A DNA stretch of 64,000 bases from Rickettsiaceae bacterium (lineage in GTDB: Bacteria; Pseudomonadota; Alphaproteobacteria; Rickettsiales; Rickettsiaceae), in NCBI GenBank assembly GCA_024236375.1, contig JACKKP010000002.1:1-64000 (forward strand). Direction: 5' to 3'. Positions 19,180-28,272 of the stretch are shown one piece after another (position 1 is the stretch's first letter; each line of letters opens with the position of its first letter). The notes below the pieces were generated by a model. That model saw only the letters and a list, made by a program, of their open reading frames with translations. It had not been told where the DNA came from and searched no databases. The translations under genes and the position numbers were made by a program.

Positions 19180-21637
19180 AGACAGCTTCCACCCATACTG
19201 ATATATTTTCTTTCTCGTGTTTTTTAGCTAATTTATTAGCTTGTTCTATTTCATTTTCATTACTACATAACATCTTTACTAAAGATGGATATCTACTAAT
19301 ACTTAACTCAGATGCAATAATATGATTATCTTGACGAATTAAAAAAGCACGTGAAGAAATAGTAAGCATGGATAGTTTTCTTAACTCTGCTTTAGATAAA
19401 CCTAATATTTCGTCTAAACCATTGACTGATAAATATGAAGGTAAGAAAAAACTTGTATTGACATTTGAAATCCAATTAGGAAGAATTTTCTCTTCTCTAT
19501 ATAACTTTAGCAGACGATCAGTGTTCGCAGTAAAAACAAATGCACCATTTTTCTTATGAAGTGATTTTGAGATTATGGGTATTAAAAAAGAATAATATTT
19601 TAAATTAATGATTTTATCTATGTTATCAATTGCAAAAATTTTTGCAGTTTTAGCATTATCATTAAAATTAACTTTATGTAGTGCAAATATTAAGGCAGCT
19701 TTGACTGCACGTAAACTATTAAGATTATATTCAAATTCTTCGATTAATTTTTTATCTTGTGGAAAATTTTCTTGTATATAATCTTCTTCATCTAAGAAAT
19801 CTAAATGAATAGCTTGCAAACTAATATTCTCCTCTATTTGAGGATTTTGCAGATCGAATATATAATGATATTTACCTTTGGGCAAAATATCAGCTAATCT
19901 CTTTTTAATTCTTACAGCAACTTTAGTTTTTGATATTATCGTTGTAAGATCCGCTATTTTTCTTTGTTCTTTAGGAATCTCTAAAATTTGCTTAGCAATA
20001 TTTTCTATTACATCTGACTCTTCTTCACTCAGTGGATCAAAAGAATTTTTTGCAATGATTTTTAAAAAGGTTTTTAGATATTCTAAATCTTCTTTAGTAT
20101 TGTCACATAATAAAGGGTTTACTATAGCTTTTTTGTGATTGTACCATTTGCCGCCTCGTAATTTTATATATATATCAGATTCATTAGAATCAGTGATATA
20201 TAAAGTTTGAGGAACAAATTTATCTGATTCAGATAAAATAAAGTTGAATAACGTAGTTTTTCCAGATTGATGATCCCCATAAATACATGTTGTTCCTTTA
20301 CCGGTACTATCATGAAAATTCATAAAATAGGGTGTGCCTTTTTCTGTGCGTAATAAAGTAATAGCACGTCCCCATGGATTATATTGATTACCAGTTGGAA
20401 AATTATGCAATGATGCAAGTGCAGCAGTGTGATCTATAGTAGTGGGATGCATTCTGGATAAAAAAGCAAAGTTAGCAGGTAATTGCGCCCAAAAAGTTTT
20501 CTCTAAATCAATGTCTTCTCTTACATGGACTATACCTATTTGAGATAAAGCTGCGGAGGCTTGAGCTAATTGTTTTTCTAAATTATCTAAATCATTTCCA
20601 ATAATCATGCAGGAAATTTGTTGATGGCAAAAACGCTCTTTATTATTCATCTCATTTGCGTCTTCAATAATTTTACCATTTCCAGATTCTGAATTGAAAA
20701 TTCTATCTAGACCTTTGATTCGTTTTAATTCTTCGTCACCAGAAACAGTTAATATATAATTTTGGTCTTTAAAAAAATCAGTTACTTCTTCTTTATTAAC
20801 AAAATAAAAAACTTCAGTAGCAATCATTTCAACTGGAATTTGTAAAAACCGGTCTAATGCTTCTGCTGAAACCTCCTGGTACTCTTTAATAGATATGATG
20901 GCCGCAAATTTTTTCTCTGTGTCATCTGTTACCTCAATAATATCGTTGCCGACCACGTATCGATGTTTTGCCAAAGAAGCTGCTATATTAGCTTCAGTTA
21001 TAGGACAATCATCTTCGTTTAACTGAATTATTCTTCTATATAAAAACATTAGATCAGAATAACAATCTTGTTCATTATATCTAATACCAAGCTTTGATGC
21101 TCCATATTCACTTAATCTTTCTAAAATAATATCAGTAGTTTGTGTTAACTCTAAAATAGCATTATTTAAAAATTTATCTTCAAATTGGGTTACTATTTTT
21201 GTAGATAATGAGTTTACTAACGAATTATAATTGGTTAGTTTTAAAACAGGTGCTTCATGGATCACCGTGATATATAAAGTATTCACAAATTTATCATCCC
21301 AGTAATTTTTATTTTTCCATATTTCGTGAAGATTCTGACAAAAATATGAATTATATTCTGTGGGATCATCTATATTTGCTTTGCGCCTAATAGTATGTAT
21401 CCAAAAAGCATATTTATGATTAATAATTGTGTTACTAATCGCTTCTCTTACTGCTTCTCTTAAATTAAAAAGCTGATCACTAATATCTTCTGAATTTAAT
21501 CCATGAAGTTGGATGGTTTGCAGTAACTCTCCATTTTTGGTAATCAGGGTATATTTATCAAAATGACAAGCAGCTGGTATAAAATCACCAGAAGAAGTAT
21601 TAATTGCTAATTTATTAGATTTTGTTGTTTTCGACAC
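19154..21637 (-). CDS. VirB4-family type IV secretion ATPase (second paralogue type)
   Basis: 827 residues, typical of VirB4. The N-terminal half has the CagE/TrbE/VirB fold features (KYAFWIHTIRRK, LYITVIHEAP). The C-terminal AAA domain has a complete Walker A, YGDHQSGKTTLFN, near residue 455. The expected Walker B acidic pair is altered: KIFAIDNIDKI where functional VirB4 proteins normally read D-E. This resembles the divergent second VirB4 known in Rickettsia (RvhB4-II), which sits apart from the main vir cluster. It would power or scaffold effector export at the inner membrane. The cysteine-rich gene downstream overlaps its end. Whether it still hydrolyses ATP is uncertain. Confidence 0.85.
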   Translation of the reverse strand: MSKTTKSNKLAINTSSGDFIPAACHFDKYTLITKNGELLQTIQLHGLNSEDISDQLFNLREAVREAISNTIINHKYAFWIHTIRRKANIDDPTEYNSYFCQNLHEIWKNKNYWDDKFVNTLYITVIHEAPVLKLTNYNSLVNSLSTKIVTQFEDKFLNNAILELTQTTDIILERLSEYGASKLGIRYNEQDCYSDLMFLYRRIIQLNEDDCPITEANIAASLAKHRYVVGNDIIEVTDDTEKKFAAIISIKEYQEVSAEALDRFLQIPVEMIATEVFYFVNKEEVTDFFKDQNYILTVSGDEELKRIKGLDRIFNSESGNGKIIEDANEMNNKERFCHQQISCMIIGNDLDNLEKQLAQASAALSQIGIVHVREDIDLEKTFWAQLPANFAFLSRMHPTTIDHTAALASLHNFPTGNQYNPWGRAITLLRTEKGTPYFMNFHDSTGKGTTCIYGDHQSGKTTLFNFILSESDKFVPQTLYITDSNESDIYIKLRGGKWYNHKKAIVNPLLCDNTKEDLEYLKTFLKIIAKNSFDPLSEEESDVIENIAKQILEIPKEQRKIADLTTIISKTKVAVRIKKRLADILPKGKYHYIFDLQNPQIEENISLQAIHLDFLDEEDYIQENFPQDKKLIEEFEYNLNSLRAVKAALIFALHKVNFNDNAKTAKIFAIDNIDKIINLKYYSFLIPIISKSLHKKNGAFVFTANTDRLLKLYREEKILPNWISNVNTSFFLPSYLSVNGLDEILGLSKAELRKLSMLTISSRAFLIRQDNHIIASELSISRYPSLVKMLCSNENEIEQANKLAKKHEKENISVWVEAVYDAFDEKK

Positions 21638-21822
21638 TAGATCATTACATGTTATATTCCTTAATGCTTTATTATGTCAGTAAGTAATTTAATATCAAAA
21701 ATAAGGTGTTTAAATATCAATTATTAGTTGCATTACTGTAGCACGAGAGATACTATAATATTTATAGTTCACGATATTACAGTTTAATTGAGTAGTGCTT
21801 AAAACTTATTAATAATAAGATT

Positions 21823-23784
21823 ATGCTTGATAAAGATAATTTATATGATCAACAAGAGTTCATAGATCAATTATTATATCTTACTCCAGATAATATATCT
21901 AAAATAGATTTTTCTTTAATACAAAAAGATGATAATAAAAATATTTATCTTTTACTTGATATTTTAATGACTTGGGAAGAAAAAGATATTTTACTCAGAA
22001 ATCAGATTATCAAAGATAATATTCCTACAAATAGATTATTTTGCTACTTAGAAGATAAGTTATCTCATAGGGTTAATAATAATTATTATGCTGATGCGCC
22101 CTTAATAAACCAACACATTTCTATATCCCCTGAATGCATATTATCTTTGTACAAAGATAATTTAATTACTCAAGAAGGTTTATTTGAATTAATAAGTTAT
22201 TTTATAGATGATGATATGGGTCCAACTATATTATCAACATCGCACTTAGAGTTAGTAAAAGAGCTAAATTTTTTAAATAGACTATACTTAACTAATGATT
22301 TTTTAAAAAAATATATAACAAATCATAATGAAATAAGTTTACATAATGCTCTTACATTACAAAATATTATTACTACAGATTCAGTTAATTTAAACCAAGC
22401 TTACTTATTTTGTTATCAAACTTGTAATTATTTGATCAAATTAATCACAGACGAAAAATTACAATTTTATTGTGATAAATTATATTTACAATTGAAAAAT
22501 GGTCAAGATATAAGTACATTAACAGATAATGACTCTAACTATAATTACACTGATATTATAAATATTGCATTAATTAAAAGTCAGCACGAGTTAGTAGATG
22601 TATTGTTAAAATTCGACCCTCAACTTTTATATATTTCAAATGCTAGTAATGTTAGTGTGGCAGAGTTTGTAGCATATGCAATAGTGCTAAATCTCAGTAA
22701 CAATAGTCTTATTGAAGTATTAATTGACAATTATTATGATAATATACAGATTCAAAGCGAAAGTAATTTTTTTGATTTATCTACCCTAATATTTTATGCA
22801 TTTGATAAAGCTATTCAACTAAAAATAATTCATAAAACTCATAATCCTTTATTTGCATTAATTAAAGAGAATAACGGGGTAACAGCATCACTTTTTAATG
22901 ACAATAAAACCCATATATTAATTGCAAATGATGAAGGATTATGGGCTAATACACTTACCTTGCTTAGTCATATATTAAAAAATAATTTTCCTGATGTAGT
23001 ATTTCATTTGATAACAAAAGAGGTTTGGGACAAATCAGATGAAGAGTTTCTTGCTAAATTTAACGGTTTTATTCTTCCACCAGCAAAGGATAAATACCCT
23101 GCAAAATCACCATTTAACCTTAGCGATATGGGAGAAGAGAATTTTTTGTCTATTAATGCATTATCTGTAAATATGCTACAATTTGCGAAGCAACATGATA
23201 TTCCAACTTTAGGTTCTTGCGGTGGGGCGCAAGCAACTGTTTTAGCAACGGGAGGAAGTTTAATGAAAATAAAAAATTTGAATCATGAGGCACTGCCTAT
23301 CGAATTAAAATCAGGTACAGTACCATATTTTATGTCTTTACCTAGTGCATTACAAGAATCTATCTTAAAAGGTGAAAATAATAATTACCCAAAATCGATA
23401 AAATTAAAAGTCGATATTCATTGTAATTTTGTGGCTGTGCCTAGTGAATTAGGAATAAATACAAAACTTGCAGCCACTCCTGTTTATTCTCCGGAAATAG
23501 ATATGTATCCAATGAGTTATTGGAATGATTTGATGTTTGCAACTCAATATCATCCAGAAAATAATTATTTAGAAGATAGTGCACAGCAAAATTGGATAAA
23601 TAATTTTATCAACTTTGCTAGAATTCACAGAGAATATGGTGGAGAATATCTACTAGGTCATATACATCACATAGAAAATAATCTATATAATTTGTTTGTA
23701 AAAGTGGATTCTGATGAAACAGTAAATTTAATTGGTGATCATATTGCAGGAAATAAATATGATGATTGTGCTTTAGCAGCATAA
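21823..23784 (+). CDS. Unknown N-terminal domain fused to class I glutamine amidotransferase
   Basis: 653 residues. From about residue 364 the protein is a class I glutamine-amidotransferase-like domain: nucleophile elbow LGSCGGAQA with C466, and the His-Glu pair in TQYHPE (H577, E579). Spacing of about 110 residues between Cys and His fits the PuuD/peptidase C26 type. The usual oxyanion GG before the elbow reads FILPPAKDKYP, which is atypical. Residues 1-363 match nothing I know; they look all-helical, with an ankyrin-like stretch (LVDVLLKFDP) near 265. It is divergent from the VirB4-like operon across 185 bases. A stand-alone hydrolase, or an effector acting on host glutamine or gamma-glutamyl conjugates, are both open. 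Confidence 0.75.
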   Translation: MLDKDNLYDQQEFIDQLLYLTPDNISKIDFSLIQKDDNKNIYLLLDILMTWEEKDILLRNQIIKDNIPTNRLFCYLEDKLSHRVNNNYYADAPLINQHISISPECILSLYKDNLITQEGLFELISYFIDDDMGPTILSTSHLELVKELNFLNRLYLTNDFLKKYITNHNEISLHNALTLQNIITTDSVNLNQAYLFCYQTCNYLIKLITDEKLQFYCDKLYLQLKNGQDISTLTDNDSNYNYTDIINIALIKSQHELVDVLLKFDPQLLYISNASNVSVAEFVAYAIVLNLSNNSLIEVLIDNYYDNIQIQSESNFFDLSTLIFYAFDKAIQLKIIHKTHNPLFALIKENNGVTASLFNDNKTHILIANDEGLWANTLTLLSHILKNNFPDVVFHLITKEVWDKSDEEFLAKFNGFILPPAKDKYPAKSPFNLSDMGEENFLSINALSVNMLQFAKQHDIPTLGSCGGAQATVLATGGSLMKIKNLNHEALPIELKSGTVPYFMSLPSALQESILKGENNNYPKSIKLKVDIHCNFVAVPSELGINTKLAATPVYSPEIDMYPMSYWNDLMFATQYHPENNYLEDSAQQNWINNFINFARIHREYGGEYLLGHIHHIENNLYNLFVKVDSDETVNLIGDHIAGNKYDDCALAA

Positions 23785-23836
23785 CAATTTTTAAAAAATA
23801 TAATACTTACAAAAGCAGATATTTTTCTACTTTTTA

Positions 23837-24463
23837 TCATAATACAATTAAGTTACTAATTAATGCGCCATAATTCTGTTTTAGCAATATTTTATCAGTT
23901 ATATTATTAATATTAATTAGTATAATTTTCCCATATCCAAAACCAAAATCATTCTTAAGATCATAAATTCCTCCAAGTATTGTAAGTTTTCCTGATTGAA
24001 CCTTATTATAATATTTTTGTACTGCATATTTTACTTGATTATTTACATTTTCTATTGTAGCTTCGCGTCCTATATTAGTGATTTTTAAAGTAGATAATTC
24101 TTTTTGGATAGATAAAGATAAATCTTTTTGTTGAGTTATAACTGCATGCACCGCACCACAATTAGAATGGCCTAAAATCAATAAAAACGGAGTTTGTAAT
24201 ATACTAACTCCAAAATCTACAGAGCCTTCAGAGGTGATGATTTGGTTACCAATATTACGCACCGCAAACACTTCATTATGCGGAGTTTTATCAAATAACT
24301 CTATTTGCACTCTAGAGTCTGAACAAGTAACTATTGTGAGTTTGGGATTTTGCTGATTACTAAATTCTACAAAAAAATTATCACCATGCTTTTTGGCAAA
24401 TTCTTTGTTAGTATCGAACAAGTTACGTAAAAAAGCTATGAAATTTTCATTATAGGGTAACAT
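23837..24463 (-). CDS. Beta-class carbonic anhydrase
   Basis: Interconverts CO2 and bicarbonate. Zinc ligands are visible as CSDSR (Cys and Asp-Arg dyad) and HSNCGAV (His and Cys); VRNIGNQI and the GSVDFGV segment are also typical. Length is 208 residues from the ATG at 24463. I chose that start because a GGAG sequence (24470-24473 on the minus strand) sits 6 bases upstream; the longer frame from 24505 would overlap ubiG by 23 bases. It follows ubiG by about 20 bases and is probably co-transcribed. Bicarbonate supply for carboxylations in an intracellular bacterium is the likely role. Confidence 0.92.
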   Translation of the reverse strand: MLPYNENFIAFLRNLFDTNKEFAKKHGDNFFVEFSNQQNPKLTIVTCSDSRVQIELFDKTPHNEVFAVRNIGNQIITSEGSVDFGVSILQTPFLLILGHSNCGAVHAVITQQKDLSLSIQKELSTLKITNIGREATIENVNNQVKYAVQKYYNKVQSGKLTILGGIYDLKNDFGFGYGKIILININNITDKILLKQNYGALISNLIVL

Positions 24464-24469
24464 CATAAA

Positions 24470-24473
24470 CTCC
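24470..24473 (-). promoter_or_regulatory. Ribosome binding site deciding the carbonic anhydrase start
   Basis: GGAG on the minus strand, 6 bases before the ATG at 24463 and 3 before the ATG at 24466. It supports the shorter protein beginning MLPYNENF over the frame that starts inside ubiG. Confidence 0.7.
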
Positions 24474-24482
24474 AAGTGTCTA

Positions 24483-25202
24483 CTAAGATTTTTTGAAAAT
24501 GGCAAAATAATTTACATCTATATTATCTGTGAGTGTCCATTTCCTGCTCCATGGAGACATTTCTAGCCCCTTTAATTCTTGTAATTTTAATTCAGTGTCT
24601 GATAAATATCCTACTATTTCTGAAGGTCTAAGGAATTTTTTATATTCATGTGTACCTCTTTTTACCATTCGCAAAACATACTCAGCCATAATTATAGCAA
24701 AAGCATAAGATTTACAAGTACGGTTAATTGTAGATAATATAACTATCCCACCTTTATTTAAAATCGAGTTAATATTTTTAAGAAATTCTGCTGGATTTTC
24801 TATATGTTCTATAACTTCAAGGCAAATTATTATATCATATTTTTGAAAAGTTTTGACGTGTTCTTCTAAAGTATTTGCTATTAATTTTAATGTTATATTA
24901 TGTTGTTTTATATGAGCTGATAAGGCTTCTATATTATAATTATTTGCATCTAAACTGGTAACATCAAAATTCATTCTTGCTAAAGGTACAGATATAAGAC
25001 CTCCACCACATCCAATATCTAATAACTTTAACTCATTATAATTTCTGTTGCTAAAATGCTTATTTATTTGGGCAATAATATATTCAATCCTAAGTGGATT
25101 AATTATATGTAATAGTTGAAATTCACCATTTATATCCCACCATTCTTGCTCTGTTTTATTAAATTTGGCCAATTCAGCTTGATTTATCGAGGTTTTATTC
25201 AT
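24483..25202 (-). CDS. ubiG: Ubiquinone biosynthesis O-methyltransferase UbiG
   Basis: Performs both O-methylations of ubiquinone biosynthesis with SAM. 239 residues. The N-terminal block FNKTEQEWWDINGEF then PLRIEYI is diagnostic, followed by SAM motif I LLDIGCGGGLISVPLARM and the post-motif block EVIEHIENP. The cofactor feeds the respiratory chain, including the quinol oxidase encoded at 39-42 kb. It is first in a minus-strand pair with carbonic anhydrase and is divergent from lysC across 129 bases. Confidence 0.95.
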   Translation of the reverse strand: MNKTSINQAELAKFNKTEQEWWDINGEFQLLHIINPLRIEYIIAQINKHFSNRNYNELKLLDIGCGGGLISVPLARMNFDVTSLDANNYNIEALSAHIKQHNITLKLIANTLEEHVKTFQKYDIIICLEVIEHIENPAEFLKNINSILNKGGIVILSTINRTCKSYAFAIIMAEYVLRMVKRGTHEYKKFLRPSEIVGYLSDTELKLQELKGLEMSPWSRKWTLTDNIDVNYFAIFKKS

Positions 25203-25331
25203 ATTTTTAACCCAATTGCATTTTTATATTATATATTATTTAAAACAGAAATGCTAATGAGTTTAATTTTAATACTTCAAAATTGCTACAGAGCTTGCTA
25301 ATATAACTTTGTCTAAAAAATACTAAAGCTA

Positions 25332-26537
25332 ATGAATATAATAGTCCAAAAATTTGGTGGTACATCAGTAGGGGATATTAACAGAATCAAGCATGCGGCA
25401 CAAATAATTAAATCCAGTTGCAGTGAAGATATTAAAATAATAGCGGTAGTTTCAGCAATGGCTGGAACTACTAATAAATTAAGTACACAATGTAACGAAT
25501 TATCTAACCTTACGACTGCAGAAGCATTACGAGAATATGACGTAACATTATCTAGTGGAGAAATTATTACTGCTTCGATGCTTGCACTTGAATTACAGAA
25601 TATTGGACTTAAAGCAAAATCGTTACAAGGATGGCAAATTCCAATATTTACTGACGAACAACATGGAAATGCACAAATCACAAAAATCTCTAAAGAAAAA
25701 ATAGAAGCTCTGTTACAAGACGATATAATACCAGTTATCACGGGCTTTCAAGGTATATCGCATAATAATAATGTTACTACTTTGGGTAGAGGAGGGTCTG
25801 ATACAAGTGCTGCTATTATTGCAGCTGCATTTGGAGCAATTAGATGTGATATATACACAGATGTATTAGGGGTTTACACCGCAGATCCTAGAATAATACA
25901 TGATGCAAAAAAAATAGATATAATTGATTGTCAGGAATTATTTGAATTATGCTCACATGGTACTAAAGTCCTACATCCTCGGGCTGCTTTGGCGGCGCTT
26001 AGATATAATTTAAATTTAAAAATTTCCTCTTCTTTTGATCAAGTACATAATAATGGTACAATCACTATAAAAAATACAAAAAAAATGGAACACGCCCAAA
26101 TCACTGCTATTACCTATAATAAAAACTTATTAAGTATAAATATTGCTTGTAATAATTCAGCTGCATTAAAAGTAGCTCAGACATTATTAAAAGATAATAT
26201 ATTAATTAGTAATATTATTATTGGAGAAAGTAATTTAGAAATTATTACAGAAATTTTCTATAATAATAGGTGTAACGAAATTTTATCCAACTTACAAAAA
26301 GTAGGTGTTATTACAAAATATACCATTAATATTGCAATTTCTTCAATTTCTGTGATTGGATCTGGTCTTAGAAATCACAGTAAAATTGCTATAGAAATTC
26401 TGTCTTTATTAAATACTCACAATATCGATATTTTAAATCTAGAAATTACTGATTTACGTATTTCATTCCTTACACAGGATGATAATATAGAAAAAGCCAT
26501 CCAATTAATACACCAATATTATTTTATTAACACATAA
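25332..26537 (+). CDS. lysC: Aspartate kinase
   Basis: Phosphorylates aspartate, the first step toward diaminopimelate for peptidoglycan and toward lysine. 401 residues. The kinase domain has VQKFGGTSVGD at residues 5-15, SSGEIITASML, and the GRGGSDTSAA block with GVYTADPRI. The C-terminal third carries two ACT-type regulatory modules, the second around ISSISVIGSGLRNH. In Rickettsiales the pathway is kept to make diaminopimelate, consistent with the murein genes in this window. It is monocistronic by appearance, with a stable inverted repeat 40 bases downstream. Confidence 0.95.
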   Translation: MNIIVQKFGGTSVGDINRIKHAAQIIKSSCSEDIKIIAVVSAMAGTTNKLSTQCNELSNLTTAEALREYDVTLSSGEIITASMLALELQNIGLKAKSLQGWQIPIFTDEQHGNAQITKISKEKIEALLQDDIIPVITGFQGISHNNNVTTLGRGGSDTSAAIIAAAFGAIRCDIYTDVLGVYTADPRIIHDAKKIDIIDCQELFELCSHGTKVLHPRAALAALRYNLNLKISSSFDQVHNNGTITIKNTKKMEHAQITAITYNKNLLSINIACNNSAALKVAQTLLKDNILISNIIIGESNLEIITEIFYNNRCNEILSNLQKVGVITKYTINIAISSISVIGSGLRNHSKIAIEILSLLNTHNIDILNLEITDLRISFLTQDDNIEKAIQLIHQYYFINT

Positions 26538-26576
26538 TGAATTTATTTATAGTCAAAAAATATTATTTATGGGCAT

Positions 26577-26607
26577 AAATAAATATCTTCTAGTAAGATA
26601 TTTATTT
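26577..26607. terminator. Long perfect hairpin after lysC
   Basis: A 13-bp perfect inverted repeat (AAATAAATATCTT at 26577-26589, AAGATATTTATTT at 26595-26607) around a 5-base loop. No T tract follows on the plus strand, so it is either a weak terminator for lysC or a structure in the leader of the next gene, whose ATG is 28 bases away. Confidence 0.5.
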
Positions 26608-26634
26608 AAAATAATAATTTTAATGTAAGATAAA

Positions 26635-27231
26635 ATGTCAAAAGAAATAGAAGAATCAGCTTCATTAAAAGAATTTCAAAGAAAACTCTCTCTTCCTTAT
26701 CCTCCTTCAGCAAAAGCGCCAATAGCCGAGCTTGCAACTAAAATTCATGCAGTACTGGATAAAGAAATAATAAATAGAAGTGAAAAATCTCCGCTAGATA
26801 TGGATTCTACTCTGGAAAAAATCAGCACTATGATAAAAGAGGCACCTAATATAGATAATATAAAAAAAATTGGTCTGGGTGGTGTTATTAAAGATATAGT
26901 AAAAGACAGTGCGGAAGATAAAAATATTAATATTCCAAAAGAAACATTAGATAAATTCGACAAAGAGGTAGGACAAATTTTTAAAACACCTGATATAAAT
27001 AATTCAAAAAAATTTGGTTTGGGCGATGTTATTAAAGACCCAATAAAAGGCACTATCCAAAAAGAAACATCTGATAAATTATCGTTAAATAAGCAAAAAA
27101 AATTACCATCACCTACTACACGAGATTTAATTAAAAAAAATATAATACCTACTATCAAAAAAGCTTCTGAAAAAGTAAGACAGTTAGGGAATTATGTTCA
27201 AAAAAAGATAGATAAAGCAAAGGGTAGGTAA
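26635..27231 (+). CDS. Small basic protein with duplicated module, unknown
   Basis: 198 residues, not recognised. No signal peptide or membrane segment. It contains a tandem duplication: residues about 77-110 (NIKKIGLGGVIKDIVK, then KETLDKF) and 118-150 (NSKKFGLGDVIKDPIK, then KETSDKL). The C-terminal 45 residues are strongly basic and helical (VQKKIDKAKGR). Its style, lysine-rich with internal repeats and next to no conserved partner, matches the other lineage-specific proteins here. A nucleic-acid-binding or secreted role is possible, but nothing visible settles it. Confidence 0.6.
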   Translation: MSKEIEESASLKEFQRKLSLPYPPSAKAPIAELATKIHAVLDKEIINRSEKSPLDMDSTLEKISTMIKEAPNIDNIKKIGLGGVIKDIVKDSAEDKNINIPKETLDKFDKEVGQIFKTPDINNSKKFGLGDVIKDPIKGTIQKETSDKLSLNKQKKLPSPTTRDLIKKNIIPTIKKASEKVRQLGNYVQKKIDKAKGR

Positions 27232-27612
27232 TATTTTATATATATTTTTCTTTATATATTAATAATTCAAGCTGAATTACCTTCCTATCTGATTTTAAGC
27301 ATACTATATTAACATTTATTTATTATTTACTTTTATCAAATTTTATGTGACTTAATAATACAGACATATAAAATTTTTAATATATTAATTGATCAAGTCG
27401 TATGTTCAAACAGAGGTTAGGTATTTATAGAACGAACCGAAAATTTCCGCGCTGCCAAGTTTCTAAATAGCACGTGCCTTTTCAACAAATCTTTCAATTA
27501 TTCTGAACGGTTACAACCCACTCTTAAAAAGACAATAGTTTGCGAATTGTGAATTTGAATAGATATATTAGAGTTAAAGCACCAATATGATACTTTAACT
27601 CTTAAATACTAA
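27232..27612. other. Intergenic region with a less AT-rich patch and a hairpin
   Basis: 381 bases without a supportable gene. The first 170 are almost pure A/T. A patch at about 27405-27530 is clearly richer in G/C (it includes CCGAAAATTTCCGCGCTGCC) and stands out from its surroundings but contains no ORF of note. It could be the remnant of a mobile element or a small RNA. A 10-bp hairpin lies at 27570-27602. Confidence 0.5.
27570..27602 (-). terminator. Inverted repeat at the end of the sodB transcript
   Basis: Perfect 10-bp arms AGAGTTAAAG (27570-27579) and CTTTAACTCT (27593-27602) with a 13-base loop, 10 bases past the sodB stop. There is no run of T on either side, so termination efficiency is doubtful. 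Confidence 0.5.
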
Positions 27613-28257
27613 TTATTTTTGTATATTTGCCAAATTTATTTCTGCAAATTCCCAGTTAATCATATTATTCAAAAAACTATCAATGTAATCAGGCCTCTTA
27701 TTGCGATAATCTATATAATAGGCGTGCTCCCAGACATCACAAGCAATAATAGGGTGTAAGCCATCTGTAATTGGTGTCTCGGCATTTGCAGTTTTTACTA
27801 TTTTCAGCTTGCCTTCAGATAAAGAGTACACAAGCCAAGCCCAACCACTACCAAATTGGCTGATTGCTGCTTCTTTAAACTCTTTTGTAAATTTATCATA
27901 ATTACCAAAATCTTGTTCAATTTGTTTTAAAATATTTCCAGTAGGATTATGATTTTTACTAGGATGAATCGAATTCCAGAAAAAACTATGATTCCAAATT
28001 TGTGCAGCATTATTAAATATCGATTGATTATGAGTACAAGATTTTGCTATTACCTCTTCCAGATCCAAATTTTTATACTCATTATTATTTTCTAATAATT
28101 TATTTAAATTAGTGACATATGCATTATGATGTTTACCATGATGATAATCAAATGTTTCTGACGTAAAATGCGGCATGAAATCATTTTTATCAAATGGTAA
28201 TTCTGGTAAAATAAATGGGTATTTTTCTTGATTTGAATAGTTACAATAAGTCATCAT
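27613..28257 (-). CDS. sodB: Superoxide dismutase, Fe/Mn family
   Basis: Dismutes superoxide in the cytoplasm. 214 residues. Metal ligands are in YHHGKHH, WNHSFFW and the [11 protein letters not shown] block (Asp and His). [11 protein letters not shown] and the gap pattern around FGSGWAWLV favour the iron type. The start may be the second of two adjacent ATGs (28254), which is better spaced from AGAGGA. It lies 15 bases after nagZ, last in the minus-strand run trxB-dnaB-nagZ-sodB. Confidence 0.95.
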   Translation of the reverse strand: MMTYCNYSNQEKYPFILPELPFDKNDFMPHFTSETFDYHHGKHHNAYVTNLNKLLENNNEYKNLDLEEVIAKSCTHNQSIFNNAAQIWNHSFFWNSIHPSKNHNPTGNILKQIEQDFGNYDKFTKEFKEAAISQFGSGWAWLVYSLSEGKLKIVKTANAETPITDGLHPIIACDVWEHAYYIDYRNKRPDYIDSFLNNMINWEFAEINLANIQK

Positions 28258-28272
28258 TTTCCTCTTTTTTAA

